Below are positions 1 through 6,764 of a DNA stretch of 8,602 nucleotides, in pieces. Where the stretch lies: the NCBI GenBank assembly GCA_025453925.1, contig JALOPK010000128.1, positions 1-8,602 of the forward strand, written 5' to 3'. Numbering within the stretch: the first letter of the stretch is position 1; the number at the start of each line of letters is the position of its first letter. The translations under genes and the position numbers were made by a program. The notes beneath the pieces are model-generated. The model was not told the origin of the DNA. It made no database searches and saw only the letters and a program-made list of their open reading frames with translations. The stretch comes from Candidatus Eiseniibacteriota bacterium. Its GTDB lineage: Bacteria; JAFGKV01.

Positions 1-1667
1 TCCTCCTCAGTGCGCCGCTGACGAGCGACGATCTTCCCGCAATCGAATCAAGGATGCGCGAAATCGTCCAGGGGGGCGAGCCGTTCCAGCGCGACGACCT
101 GTCAGTTGACGCCGCTGTCGAGAAGCTCCAGGCCATGGGGCAGGAACTCAAGGTGGAATACTGTCGGGAACTGGGTTCCGCAGGGCATGAGACCGTCAGC
201 CTCTACCGGAGCGGCCAGTTCGTGGACATGTGCGAAGGCCCGCATGTCCAGCGGACATCTGATGTCCCTCCGGACTGCTTCACGCTGGACAGCATTGCCG
301 GCGCGTACTGGCGGGGCGACGAACACCGCCCGATGCTGACCAGGATCTACGGCCTGGCCTTCGAGACCCGGCAAGATCTCGACGCATTCAAGGCCCGTCG
401 CGAGCTGGCCAAGCAGCGTGATCATCGGAAGCTGGGCAAGGAACTGGATATCTTCCACATCTCCGACCAGGTGGGCCAGGGGCTCGCGCTGTGGCTGCCC
501 AACGGGGCCACTCTCATCGACGAGCTGGAGAAGCTGGCGAAGGAGATGGAATTCCGATATGGGTACGTGCCCGTCCGGACCCCGCATATCACCAAGAGCC
601 GGTTGTACCTCACGAGCGGGCACCTGCCGTACTACAAGGAGAGCATGTATCCGCCCATGCAGTTGGGGGGCGAGGACGACTACTACCTCAAACCCATGAA
701 CTGCCCCCACCACCATGTCATCTATGCCTCGCGGCCGCGAAGCTACCGGGACCTGCCGCTGCGTCTCGCCGAATACGGGGCCGTGTACCGGTACGAACAG
801 ACCGGTGAGCTTGCGGGACTGCTCAGGGTGCGGGGCATGTGGATGAACGATGCCCACCTCTATTGCACTCCCGACCAGGTGAAGGAGGAGTTCATCAAGG
901 TCCTCGACCTTCACCGCTACTACTACGGGTTGTTCCGGATCACCGACTACTGGGTCAGGCTGTCTCTGGGCGACCCCAACTCCAAGAAGTTCGCGGGTTC
1001 CCAGGAATCGTGGCAGACCACCGAGGACATGGCCCGGAGCGCCCTCGCGGACGCCGGTTTCCCCTTTGAAGAGGTGCGGGGCGAGGCGGCATTCTATGGC
1101 CCGAAAGTCGACCATCAGATGAGCAATGTGGTCGGGCGGGAAGAGACCGCATCCACGACCCAGCTCGACCTGGTCATGCCCGAGCGATTCGGCCTGTCGT
1201 ACATCGGTCCCGACGGCAAAGAGCACCGGCCGGTCATCATCCACCGAGCGCCGCTCGGCACCCACGAGCGATTCGTCGCGTTCCTGCTGGAACATCTCGG
1301 AGGCGTGTTTCCGACCTGGCTCTCGCCGGTGCAGGTGCGCGTGCTCCCCGTGTCGGAGGCCCAGGAGGGTTACGGTCAGCGGGTGCTTGCCGCGCTCCGG
1401 GACCGGCTGTTCCGCGCCACGCTGGACGCGACCGCGGAGAGCCTGAACAAGCGAATTCGCGAGGCGGAGGTTCAGAAGATACCCAACATGCTCATCATCG
1501 GGAAACGTGAAGAGGCAGAAGGCACCGTGACGTGGCGGCGCAAGGGCCACCGGCAACAGGTGACCCTGCCCCTGGAGCGGATCGCGGCGGTGCTGGACGA
1601 GATCAGGACTCGCCGCCTGATGGACAATTTCGACGATGTCGAGGTGCCGGGCTTCCCGTCCGCGTAG
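1..1667 (+). CDS. thrS: Threonyl-tRNA synthetase, 5' end cut by window edge
   Basis: Class II aminoacyl-tRNA synthetase that charges tRNA(Thr) in the cytoplasm. The frame is open to the left edge, and the bases before the ATG at 54 encode family-like sequence (LTSDDLPAIESRM). That ATG is therefore internal, and the start, TGS domain and first half of the editing domain lie outside the window. The second half of the editing-domain signature is present as CEGPH (Cys 231-233, His 243-245). All three expected catalytic zinc ligands are visible: Cys at 702-704 (PMNCPHHH), His at 855-857 (NDAHLYC) and His at 1242-1244 (IIHRAPLG). Motif 2 reads YRYEQTGELAGLLRVRG. An anticodon-binding domain follows (LSPVQVRVLPVSE to the C-terminus). 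The last 15 or so residues (DNFDDVEVPGFPSA) run past the usual end. The bases after the zinc-ligand region read RGMWMNDAH; the ND form is common in ThrRS, but the Trp is less usual. Identification is secure. Confidence 0.96.
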   Translation, partial: LLSAPLTSDDLPAIESRMREIVQGGEPFQRDDLSVDAAVEKLQAMGQELKVEYCRELGSAGHETVSLYRSGQFVDMCEGPHVQRTSDVPPDCFTLDSIAGAYWRGDEHRPMLTRIYGLAFETRQDLDAFKARRELAKQRDHRKLGKELDIFHISDQVGQGLALWLPNGATLIDELEKLAKEMEFRYGYVPVRTPHITKSRLYLTSGHLPYYKESMYPPMQLGGEDDYYLKPMNCPHHHVIYASRPRSYRDLPLRLAEYGAVYRYEQTGELAGLLRVRGMWMNDAHLYCTPDQVKEEFIKVLDLHRYYYGLFRITDYWVRLSLGDPNSKKFAGSQESWQTTEDMARSALADAGFPFEEVRGEAAFYGPKVDHQMSNVVGREETASTTQLDLVMPERFGLSYIGPDGKEHRPVIIHRAPLGTHERFVAFLLEHLGGVFPTWLSPVQVRVLPVSEAQEGYGQRVLAALRDRLFRATLDATAESLNKRIREAEVQKIPNMLIIGKREEAEGTVTWRRKGHRQQVTLPLERIAAVLDEIRTRRLMDNFDDVEVPGFPSA

Positions 1668-1770
1668 CCGTGGCATGCATACGCGCAATGGAGCCGGCCA
1701 TGATGGTCTCGACGGTCGCACGGTATCGCTCGATTCCGCGCCGCACCAGACGCCACTCCCTGGACGCCGC

Positions 1771-2556
1771 ATGACGGGCCTGCACCTCGCGTTGACAGTG
1801 GCGATGCTCTCCACGGGCTCGGGAGCCGCTCTGGCGCAACTGGCCTGCCCGGGGCGGCCCGATTCCCTGGAGAATCGTGCCTTCGGCCTTGGCGAGAAGC
1901 TGGTATTCGCCGTGCGCTACGCGGGCATTACCGCGGGGACATCCACCCTGAGTATCGACGATACGACGAGGGTTGACGGCCACCTCTGCTACGTGATCAA
2001 CAACCGGACCCAGTCCTCCAAGGAGTTCAGCATCGTGTACAAGGTGGACGACCGGGCGACCGCGTGGCTCGACGCCGAGAGCTTCGTCAGCCGAGGATTC
2101 GAGAAGCACCTCAGGGAAGGTGATTTCACGACCGACCAGCAGGTCTGGTTCCATCAGGAGCGCAACGTGGCGTGGTACCCCTCCAAAGACCTCGAGGTGG
2201 AGACGCCTCCCTGCGTGATGGACATCTTCTCTGCTCTCTACTACGTCCGAATGCTTCCCCTTGAGGTCGGCACCGAGGCGGTGTTCGACAATCATGAGAA
2301 CAGGAAGAACTACCCCCTGGTCGTCAGGGTGCTCAAACGCGAGCGGGTGTCGGTGGATGCCGGGTCCTTCCAATGCCTGGTGGTCGAGCCCCTGCTGCGC
2401 GAGCCGGGCCTGTTCAAGCACAAGGGCAGACTCCTGGTCTGGGTCACCGACGACGAGTACCACATGCCCGTGCTCATGAAAAGCAAGATACCGGTCGGCT
2501 CCGTGAACGCCGTTCTGGTGGACTATCAGAGAGGGGAGCTGCTGCCCCGTGGCTGA
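1771..2556 (+). CDS. Secreted DUF3108-like protein
   Basis: Protein of 261 residues with an N-terminal hydrophobic segment (about residues 4-22) ending in AALA-Q, a plausible signal peptidase I site, so it is probably periplasmic or outer-membrane-associated. Cys26 lies just after the site but the preceding residues do not form a lipobox. The body matches the DUF3108 pattern by eye: GEKLVFAVRYAGITAGTSTL near the start, then beta-rich sequence with KVDDRATAWLD and a late YHMPVLMKSKIPVGSV. The function of this family is not established; members are common in diderm bacteria. The start is uncertain. The ATG at 1771 has no clear Shine-Dalgarno and leaves a signal peptide without Lys/Arg in its n-region. 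An in-frame ATG at 1675 would add 32 residues, including an Arg-Arg just before the hydrophobic stretch. The stop overlaps the next gene by 8 bases, which suggests translational coupling. The family call is by recall of motif pattern only. Confidence 0.75.
   Translation: MTGLHLALTVAMLSTGSGAALAQLACPGRPDSLENRAFGLGEKLVFAVRYAGITAGTSTLSIDDTTRVDGHLCYVINNRTQSSKEFSIVYKVDDRATAWLDAESFVSRGFEKHLREGDFTTDQQVWFHQERNVAWYPSKDLEVETPPCVMDIFSALYYVRMLPLEVGTEAVFDNHENRKNYPLVVRVLKRERVSVDAGSFQCLVVEPLLREPGLFKHKGRLLVWVTDDEYHMPVLMKSKIPVGSVNAVLVDYQRGELLPRG
2531..2538 (+). promoter_or_regulatory. Ribosome binding site for the GTG-started gene at 2549
   Basis: GAGGGGAG lies inside the end of the upstream gene, 10 bases before the GTG at 2549. 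It supports GTG as the true start and an 8-base overlap with the upstream stop codon. Confidence 0.6.
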
Positions 2557-3499
2557 CCTTGATTTCGCGGCGATCACCACCCATTCCCTGGAAGGGGCCC
2601 CGCGCCTCGTACACAGGGAGCAGTCAGGCACGCCGCTGGCCGATCACGCGGCGCTCTCCGCCTTTCTCGACTCCCTGCCGAAAGTGCTGGCGGCGGAGGA
2701 TCTCCGGCGTCTCGCCGAGGCGATTGTCGATGCCCGCCGGCGCTCGAAGCCGGTGCTGCTGCAGTTCGGCGGCCACGTGATCAAATGCGGCCTGGGGCCC
2801 TACGTCATCGACTTCCTGCAGCGCGGGCTGGTCACCGCCGTCGCGGTGAACGGCTCGGCGGCGATTCATGACGTGGAGCTGGCCATGGTCGGCGCCACCT
2901 CCGAGGACGTCGCCGAGCGGCTGGAGGCCGGCACGTTCGGCATGGCCCGCGAACCGGCGGAGTTTCTGAACAAGGCGGCCATCGCTGGCCGGGTGCGGGG
3001 ATTCGGGCAGGCCATCGGAGAGGCGGTCAACAATGCGGGGCTGGCGTTCCGGAACGAGAGCGTGCTGGGCCGCGCCGCCGCGATCGGCCGCCGGGTGACC
3101 GTGCACGTGGCCTTCGGCACGGACGTGGTCCATCACCACGCCGGGCTGGACGCCGCCGCGCTGGGGGAGGCGACGCTCGCCGACTTTCGAGCCTACTGCG
3201 GCGCGGTGGCTGACCTTGGTGACGGCGGGGTCGTCATCAATGCGGGGTCGGCCGTGATCCTGCCGGAGGTGTTCCTCAAGGCAGTCTCCATCGCGCGCAA
3301 TCTCGGGCATTCGGTGCAAGGCTTCACCGCCGCCAATCTGGATATGCTGCGCCATTACCGGCCGGCAACGAACATACTCGGCAGGCCCCTGCAGCGAGGC
3401 GGCTGCGCCATCCATCTCACCGGACATCATGAGATCATGATTCCTCTGCTCCACGCCATGACGCTCCACGCAGCACAGAGGGGAAGGAGTGGCCACTGA
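2549..3499 (+). CDS. Deoxyhypusine-synthase-like protein of unknown function
   Basis: Cytosolic-looking protein of 316 residues with no signal peptide or membrane segment, started at GTG. The layout resembles the deoxyhypusine synthase fold family. A glycine-rich strand-helix (residues 74-93, with GGHVIKCGLG) is followed by VAVNGSAAIHDVELA (98-112), GTDVVHHH (190-197) and a C-terminal VINAGSAVILPEVFLKA (229-245) where true synthases have a glycine-rich segment ending in the imine-forming lysine (GGVVKHH in the human enzyme). By-eye alignment places Ile237 at that lysine, so spermidine-dependent eIF5A modification is unlikely. Most bacteria also lack a normal eIF5A substrate. Its real substrate is unknown. 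It overlaps the upstream gene by 8 bases and its stop touches the manC start, so it is cotranscribed with manC. A role linked to nucleotide-sugar or envelope metabolism is inference from position only. It could be a separate Rossmann-type family with only superficial similarity. Confidence 0.6.
   Translation: MADLDFAAITTHSLEGAPRLVHREQSGTPLADHAALSAFLDSLPKVLAAEDLRRLAEAIVDARRRSKPVLLQFGGHVIKCGLGPYVIDFLQRGLVTAVAVNGSAAIHDVELAMVGATSEDVAERLEAGTFGMAREPAEFLNKAAIAGRVRGFGQAIGEAVNNAGLAFRNESVLGRAAAIGRRVTVHVAFGTDVVHHHAGLDAAALGEATLADFRAYCGAVADLGDGGVVINAGSAVILPEVFLKAVSIARNLGHSVQGFTAANLDMLRHYRPATNILGRPLQRGGCAIHLTGHHEIMIPLLHAMTLHAAQRGRSGH
3484..3489 (+). promoter_or_regulatory. Ribosome binding site deciding the manC start
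   Basis: AAGGAG lies 11 bases before the ATG at 3501, inside the 3' end of the upstream gene. The alternative GTG at 3489 overlaps this motif and would need a weaker GAGGGGA with only 4 bases of spacing, so the ATG at 3501 is preferred. Confidence 0.5.
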
Positions 3500-3500
3500 T

Positions 3501-4577
3501 ATGTTTTACGGCGTCATCCTCGCGGGCGGGCGCGGCGAGAGGCTATGGCCGGCGAACACTCGAGCACACCCGAAGCACCTGCTCACCGGCCCCGACGGCG
3601 AATCAATGCTGGAGAAGGCAATCAGGCGAATCCAGGCGCTGGTCCCGCCCAAGCATGTCCAGATCGTCACGCACCGGAACTACCTGGACGCCATCGAGGC
3701 CCACCTTGACGGCAGAATCAAGGTCGGCGGCTATGTCGTCGAACCTGAAGGCAAGAACACCGCCGTGGCCATCGCCCTTGCGGCCATGAAGCTGCTTCAA
3801 GCCGACCCCAATGCCCACATGTTCGTGTTGCCCTCCGACCACTTCATCGGGGAGGAAGACCGGCTCCGGCAGGCACTGCGCACGGCGGCGAGGCTCACCC
3901 TGGAAGGTGAGAAACTGGTGACCATCGGCGTCAATCCGACCAGGCCCGAGACCAACTATGGATACATCGAGATGGGCCGGCCCCTGGAGGGAGACTACGA
4001 GGTGCCGGTCTACGCGGTCAAAGCCTTCAAGGAGAAGCCAGAACCCGATGTCGCCGTCGACCTGCTCGCCCGTGGGGACTTCCTCTGGAATACCGGCATG
4101 TACGTCTGGAAGGCCCGCGTACTTCTCGAGAGCGTGAAGCGGTTCATGCCGGAGTTGAATGGCGGCCTCCAGGCGGTCGAGTCGGAGATCGGAACCGACG
4201 ATGAGGCCCTCGCGCTTGAGGGGCTCTACACGCGGATCGGGAATGTCTCCATCGACTATGGCGTGATGGAGAAGGCCGACAATGTGCTGGTCGTGCGGGG
4301 AGGCTTCGTCTGGGACGACTATTCCGATTGGGAGATCGTGGCCCGAGTCGGCCCCCCCGACGGTGACGGCAACGTGCTGCGCGGCAAGGTTCTCGCCGTT
4401 GACGCGCACCGCAGCCTCGTCTGGAGTGAGGACGGGCTCATCGCGGCTCTCGGGGTTGACGACCTGGTCATCGTCCGGAAGGGTGATGCCGTGCTGGTGT
4501 GCCCGCGAGTTCGCGCGCGCGACGTGAAGTCAGTTGTCCACGAGCTGAAGGGCCGCGCGTTTGACGACTATGCATGA
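3501..4577 (+). CDS. manC: Mannose-1-phosphate guanylyltransferase
   Basis: Makes GDP-mannose from mannose 1-phosphate and GTP in the cytoplasm, supplying mannosyl and, after conversion, fucosyl or rhamnosyl donors. The 358-residue protein opens with the nucleotidyltransferase signature GGRGERLWP (residues 9-17), followed by RAHPKH where most relatives have Pro-Lys-Gln. Further family landmarks are VVEPEGKNTAVAIALAA, a metal-site-like LPSDHFI, TNYGYIE, AFKEKPEPDVA and FLWNTGMYVW. The late WDDYSDWE replaces the commoner Trp-x-Asp-Val-Gly-Ser-Trp motif. The protein ends after a short beta-rich region (DLVIVRKGDAVLVCPR) and has no C-terminal cupin phosphomannose isomerase domain, so it is monofunctional. 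ATG 3501 sits one base after the upstream stop; GTG 3489 would add four residues. It is probably translated from the same mRNA as its upstream neighbours. The symbol follows function; manC and the older manC/rfbM naming are interchangeable here. Confidence 0.93.
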   Translation: MFYGVILAGGRGERLWPANTRAHPKHLLTGPDGESMLEKAIRRIQALVPPKHVQIVTHRNYLDAIEAHLDGRIKVGGYVVEPEGKNTAVAIALAAMKLLQADPNAHMFVLPSDHFIGEEDRLRQALRTAARLTLEGEKLVTIGVNPTRPETNYGYIEMGRPLEGDYEVPVYAVKAFKEKPEPDVAVDLLARGDFLWNTGMYVWKARVLLESVKRFMPELNGGLQAVESEIGTDDEALALEGLYTRIGNVSIDYGVMEKADNVLVVRGGFVWDDYSDWEIVARVGPPDGDGNVLRGKVLAVDAHRSLVWSEDGLIAALGVDDLVIVRKGDAVLVCPRVRARDVKSVVHELKGRAFDDYA

Positions 4578-4612
4578 GGCGGCGTGATCGCGCCCGCCGA
4601 GGAGAATGACCA

Positions 4613-4990
4613 ATGAGCCGCATTCGCAGACGTGATTCCGTGAATAGTGTGTTGGTGCGCATCATCTTCAACGCCATCGCGATCTATCTTGCCGCCCGGG
4701 TGATCCCCGATGTCGACTTCCGTGGAGGGGTGTGGGAGTTGCTGCTGGCCGGCTTTCTGTTCGGTGTCCTGAATGCCGTACTCAAGCCCCTGCTGGTCAT
4801 TCTCTCGCTCCCGCTGATCGTCCTCACGCTCGGGGTGTTCTATCTCGTGGTGAACGGCCTCATACTTCTCCTGCTGGCCTGGCTGCTCCCGGCGCTCTCC
4901 GTGAGCGGCCTGCTTGCGGCGGTGCTGGCGACCCTGCTCATGGGCCTGGTGAACCTCCTGCTTCATGCGGCCCTTCACGCATGGGTGTGA
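4613..4990 (+). CDS. YvlD / phage holin family 4-like integral membrane protein
   Basis: Small protein of 125 residues with about four hydrophobic segments (roughly residues 13-30, 39-57, 59-92 as a pair, and 97-120) and a basic N-terminus (SRIRRRDS). The sequence pattern N-A-I-A-I-Y-L-A-A near the first helix, then GVLNAVLKPLLVILSLP and LTLGVFYLVVNG, is characteristic of the family named after Bacillus subtilis YvlD, also called phage holin superfamily IV. The holin label is historical; chromosomal members are thought to be envelope-associated proteins of unclear role, not lysis proteins. GAGGAG at 4599-4604, 8 bases before the ATG, makes the start secure. It lies 35 bases after manC on the same strand with no visible terminator between, so it is likely the last gene of that unit. 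Confidence 0.88.
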   Translation: MSRIRRRDSVNSVLVRIIFNAIAIYLAARVIPDVDFRGGVWELLLAGFLFGVLNAVLKPLLVILSLPLIVLTLGVFYLVVNGLILLLLAWLLPALSVSGLLAAVLATLLMGLVNLLLHAALHAWV

Positions 4991-5423
4991 GCGGGAATGG
5001 AACACGGGGAATGAGACAATGATGGATGATCTGGTCGGCGCCGGTCTGTGACCCGTCAACCGTTCGCACGGGAAACAGCCACTCCGTGTCCGCATCACTA
5101 TCGCACGGGGAATCCGGCATCTGCGGCAGCGACTCAGATTGCGAGCTGGACACGGGACTCACTTGACACTGCAGGTGTGAGATGCGGCGGCAGCAGACAG
5201 GAGCGCCCACCTTCGGAATGCGCCGTCCTTCCGCGAACGGCCATGAATGCGCAGGGCAGCCCGAGTGCGAACAGAGGATTCGGCGGAGCGGACACCCCTT
5301 CTCCAGAAGGGCGAGGGGACTCCGTGGCACGCCACGGACGCTTGATGAACCCCGAGCCCTGCCGGAGTGGCGCGCGCCGTGACACCGAGACTCGACGCCA
5401 TCAGCCGTAGACTGTGAACTGCT
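4991..5423. other. Intergenic region with hairpins, no convincing gene
   Basis: About 430 bases between the YvlD-like gene and rnhC. The longest plus-strand reading frame (5048-5410) has relaxed third-codon-position use compared with the strongly G/C-ending neighbours, no recognisable motif and a body interrupted by palindromes, so it is not called. The visible structure is a pair of inverted repeats at 5295-5338 and a loosely repeated CACGGG(G)AA word near 5003, 5067 and 5104. The promoter for rnhC probably lies here but no convincing -35/-10 pair at normal spacing was found. A TTGACA at 5163 has no partner. Confidence 0.6.
5295..5338. repeat. Two adjacent inverted repeats, possible dispersed hairpin element
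   Basis: CCCTTCT (5296-5302) and AGAAGGG (5305-5311) are perfect 7-base arms around CC. Alternatively CCCCTTCTCC (5295-5304) pairs with GGGCGAGGGG (5309-5318) around AGAA with one mismatch and two G-U pairs. Nine bases after the first repeat lie TCCGTGGC (5321-5328) and GCCACGGA (5331-5338), perfect 8-base arms around AC. No T-run follows either, so they are poor intrinsic terminators. The CCCCTTCTCC...GAGGGG form resembles dispersed intergenic hairpin repeats of GC-rich genomes; whether it is multicopy cannot be seen in one window. The second palindrome could also be an operator. Confidence 0.4.
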
Positions 5424-6764
5424 ATGTCTGATAAGGTTCCCGCTGAACTGAAGGTCCTCGCGGACGATCTCATGGTCGAGGCCGCGGATCGCAAGCTCTA
5501 CCTGAAGTTCGAATCTCTTGAGTACGGGTTTCGATTCTTTCTCCCCGGCGAAGGAGGCAAGGGGCAGTTCAGCGTGTACTTCAGTCCCAAGAAGAACCGC
5601 TACACCGTGGTGGCGCCCGCGGGACTCGATCCTGATCTCGTTCCGCTGGTACAGCTCGCCCAGATTCGAACCGGCGGTCGCCTTCCGGGAGAATCCACCA
5701 GGGATCGGGAGTACGGTTCGTGGGAGGAAGTCATAAGCGACAAGCCCGAGCTGAGCCGGCACATCGTCGCCCGGCTCGGCGAGCTTCAGGCGGCAGGCTA
5801 TTTCGTCGAAGACTTCGCCAAGCTCCCCGGGGGAGTGCAACTCGTTTTCGGCGAAGGGCCCACCGCACTTAGGGTGAACCTTTACTGCGGCAAAGACGGG
5901 CGCATCAAGGACGTGCCCGCGGGGAAGAAGAGCCACGAGTTGTCGCTGGTGAGCGAGATGCTGAAGCCCGAGGGGGGACTCTCGGCGGCGCTTCCCGAGG
6001 CGGAGCGTGGTCTCGATGCCTGGTTGGGGACCGACGAAGCGGGCAAAGGGGACTATTTCGGCCCCCTGGTAGTGGCCGGATTCACGGCGGACTGGGCGGT
6101 TGTCACCGAACTCGAAGGCATGGGCCTGGCCGAGAGCAAGGTCTTGCAGAAAGGCCGGGTGATGAGCCTCGCCCGCCTTCTGTGGGGTCGCTTCAAAGAC
6201 CGGTGCACCGTCGTGGAGATCGGTCCGGCGCGCTACAATCAACTCTACACGGAGTTCAGGGGCACCGGAGGCCGGCTGAACCTGCTCCTGGGCTGGGCCC
6301 ATGCGCGGACGATCCAGGAGGCGCGGCAGCGGAGCACCGTAAGATCCGTCGTGGTTGACCAGTTCGCCGCATCATGGAACATCACCCGGTATCTTGCCGA
6401 TGCCCGGGACCTCAATCTCATGTTCCGGCCACGCGCCGAGAGCAACCCTGCGGTTGCTGCCGCCTCCGTCCTCGCCAAGGCCCGGTTCCTCGAGCGGTTG
6501 GAGAAACTCTCGGACGAGGCCGGTATCTCCCTGCCCGCCGGGGCGGGGGCCAATGTCGTGAGTGCCGCTCGCGCGGCGGTCGAGAGACACGGACCCGGCA
6601 TCCTCGAACGGATCGCCAAGGTGCATTTCAAGACGACGGAGCGAGTCCTGGGGATCGAGGGGGATGAGGCGCGGCGGGGCCCTTCAGCCGAGCACGAACA
6701 CGCCGGCGCAGAACGAAACCCGGATGAACCGGGCGCGGATGCCCCTGTCGGCAAAGGCCAATAG
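5424..6764 (+). CDS. rnhC: Ribonuclease HIII with extended N-terminus
   Basis: Cleaves the RNA strand of RNA-DNA hybrids, acting in R-loop and primer removal. The catalytic domain starts near residue 200 with GTDEAGKGDYFGPL, the RNase HIII signature. The acidic residues are Asp204, Glu205, Asp312 (VVVDQFA) and Glu339 (RAESNP); glutamate as the fourth acid separates RNase HIII from HII. At 446 residues it is much longer than the usual 300 or so. About 200 residues precede the catalytic domain instead of about 90. Two similar stretches there, residues 34-67 (FSVYFSPKKNRYTVV) and 135-168 (LRVNLYCGKDGRIKDV), suggest a duplicated TBP-like substrate-binding unit. A stop codon two codons upstream (TGA 5415-5417) prevents any longer frame, and no Shine-Dalgarno is visible. 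The last 33 residues or so are charged and poorly conserved-looking, and the final 81 bases overlap the convergent methyltransferase gene. Confidence 0.93.
   Translation: MSDKVPAELKVLADDLMVEAADRKLYLKFESLEYGFRFFLPGEGGKGQFSVYFSPKKNRYTVVAPAGLDPDLVPLVQLAQIRTGGRLPGESTRDREYGSWEEVISDKPELSRHIVARLGELQAAGYFVEDFAKLPGGVQLVFGEGPTALRVNLYCGKDGRIKDVPAGKKSHELSLVSEMLKPEGGLSAALPEAERGLDAWLGTDEAGKGDYFGPLVVAGFTADWAVVTELEGMGLAESKVLQKGRVMSLARLLWGRFKDRCTVVEIGPARYNQLYTEFRGTGGRLNLLLGWAHARTIQEARQRSTVRSVVVDQFAASWNITRYLADARDLNLMFRPRAESNPAVAAASVLAKARFLERLEKLSDEAGISLPAGAGANVVSAARAAVERHGPGILERIAKVHFKTTERVLGIEGDEARRGPSAEHEHAGAERNPDEPGADAPVGKGQ

Noticed and set aside
102-1814. 570-codon open frame on the minus strand opposite thrS
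   Set aside because: It is a mirror of a GC-rich coding strand; the plus strand carries all diagnostic ThrRS motifs and this frame has none of its own.
4613-4990. Prophage origin suggested by the phage-holin family name of the small membrane protein
   Set aside because: No lysin, structural, integrase or other phage gene is near, and chromosomal YvlD-type proteins carry this family name widely.
5019-5051. Ten-codon frame MMDDLVGAGL after the YvlD-like gene
   Set aside because: It is too short and lacks a good ribosome binding site or a downstream partner that would make it a leader peptide.
5163-5168. Perfect TTGACA -35-like hexamer
   Set aside because: The bases at 15-19 further downstream are GC-rich and give no -10 match.
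5048-5410. 120-codon plus-strand frame in the intergenic region, starting at GTG
   Set aside because: Its third codon positions are not strongly G/C as in the real genes, it has no family-like motif, and it runs through two palindromes.
4938-6302. 454-codon open frame on the minus strand across the intergenic region and rnhC
   Set aside because: It opposes the RNase HIII catalytic and N-terminal coding sequence, has no recognisable motif and mixes coding-shadow with non-coding sequence.
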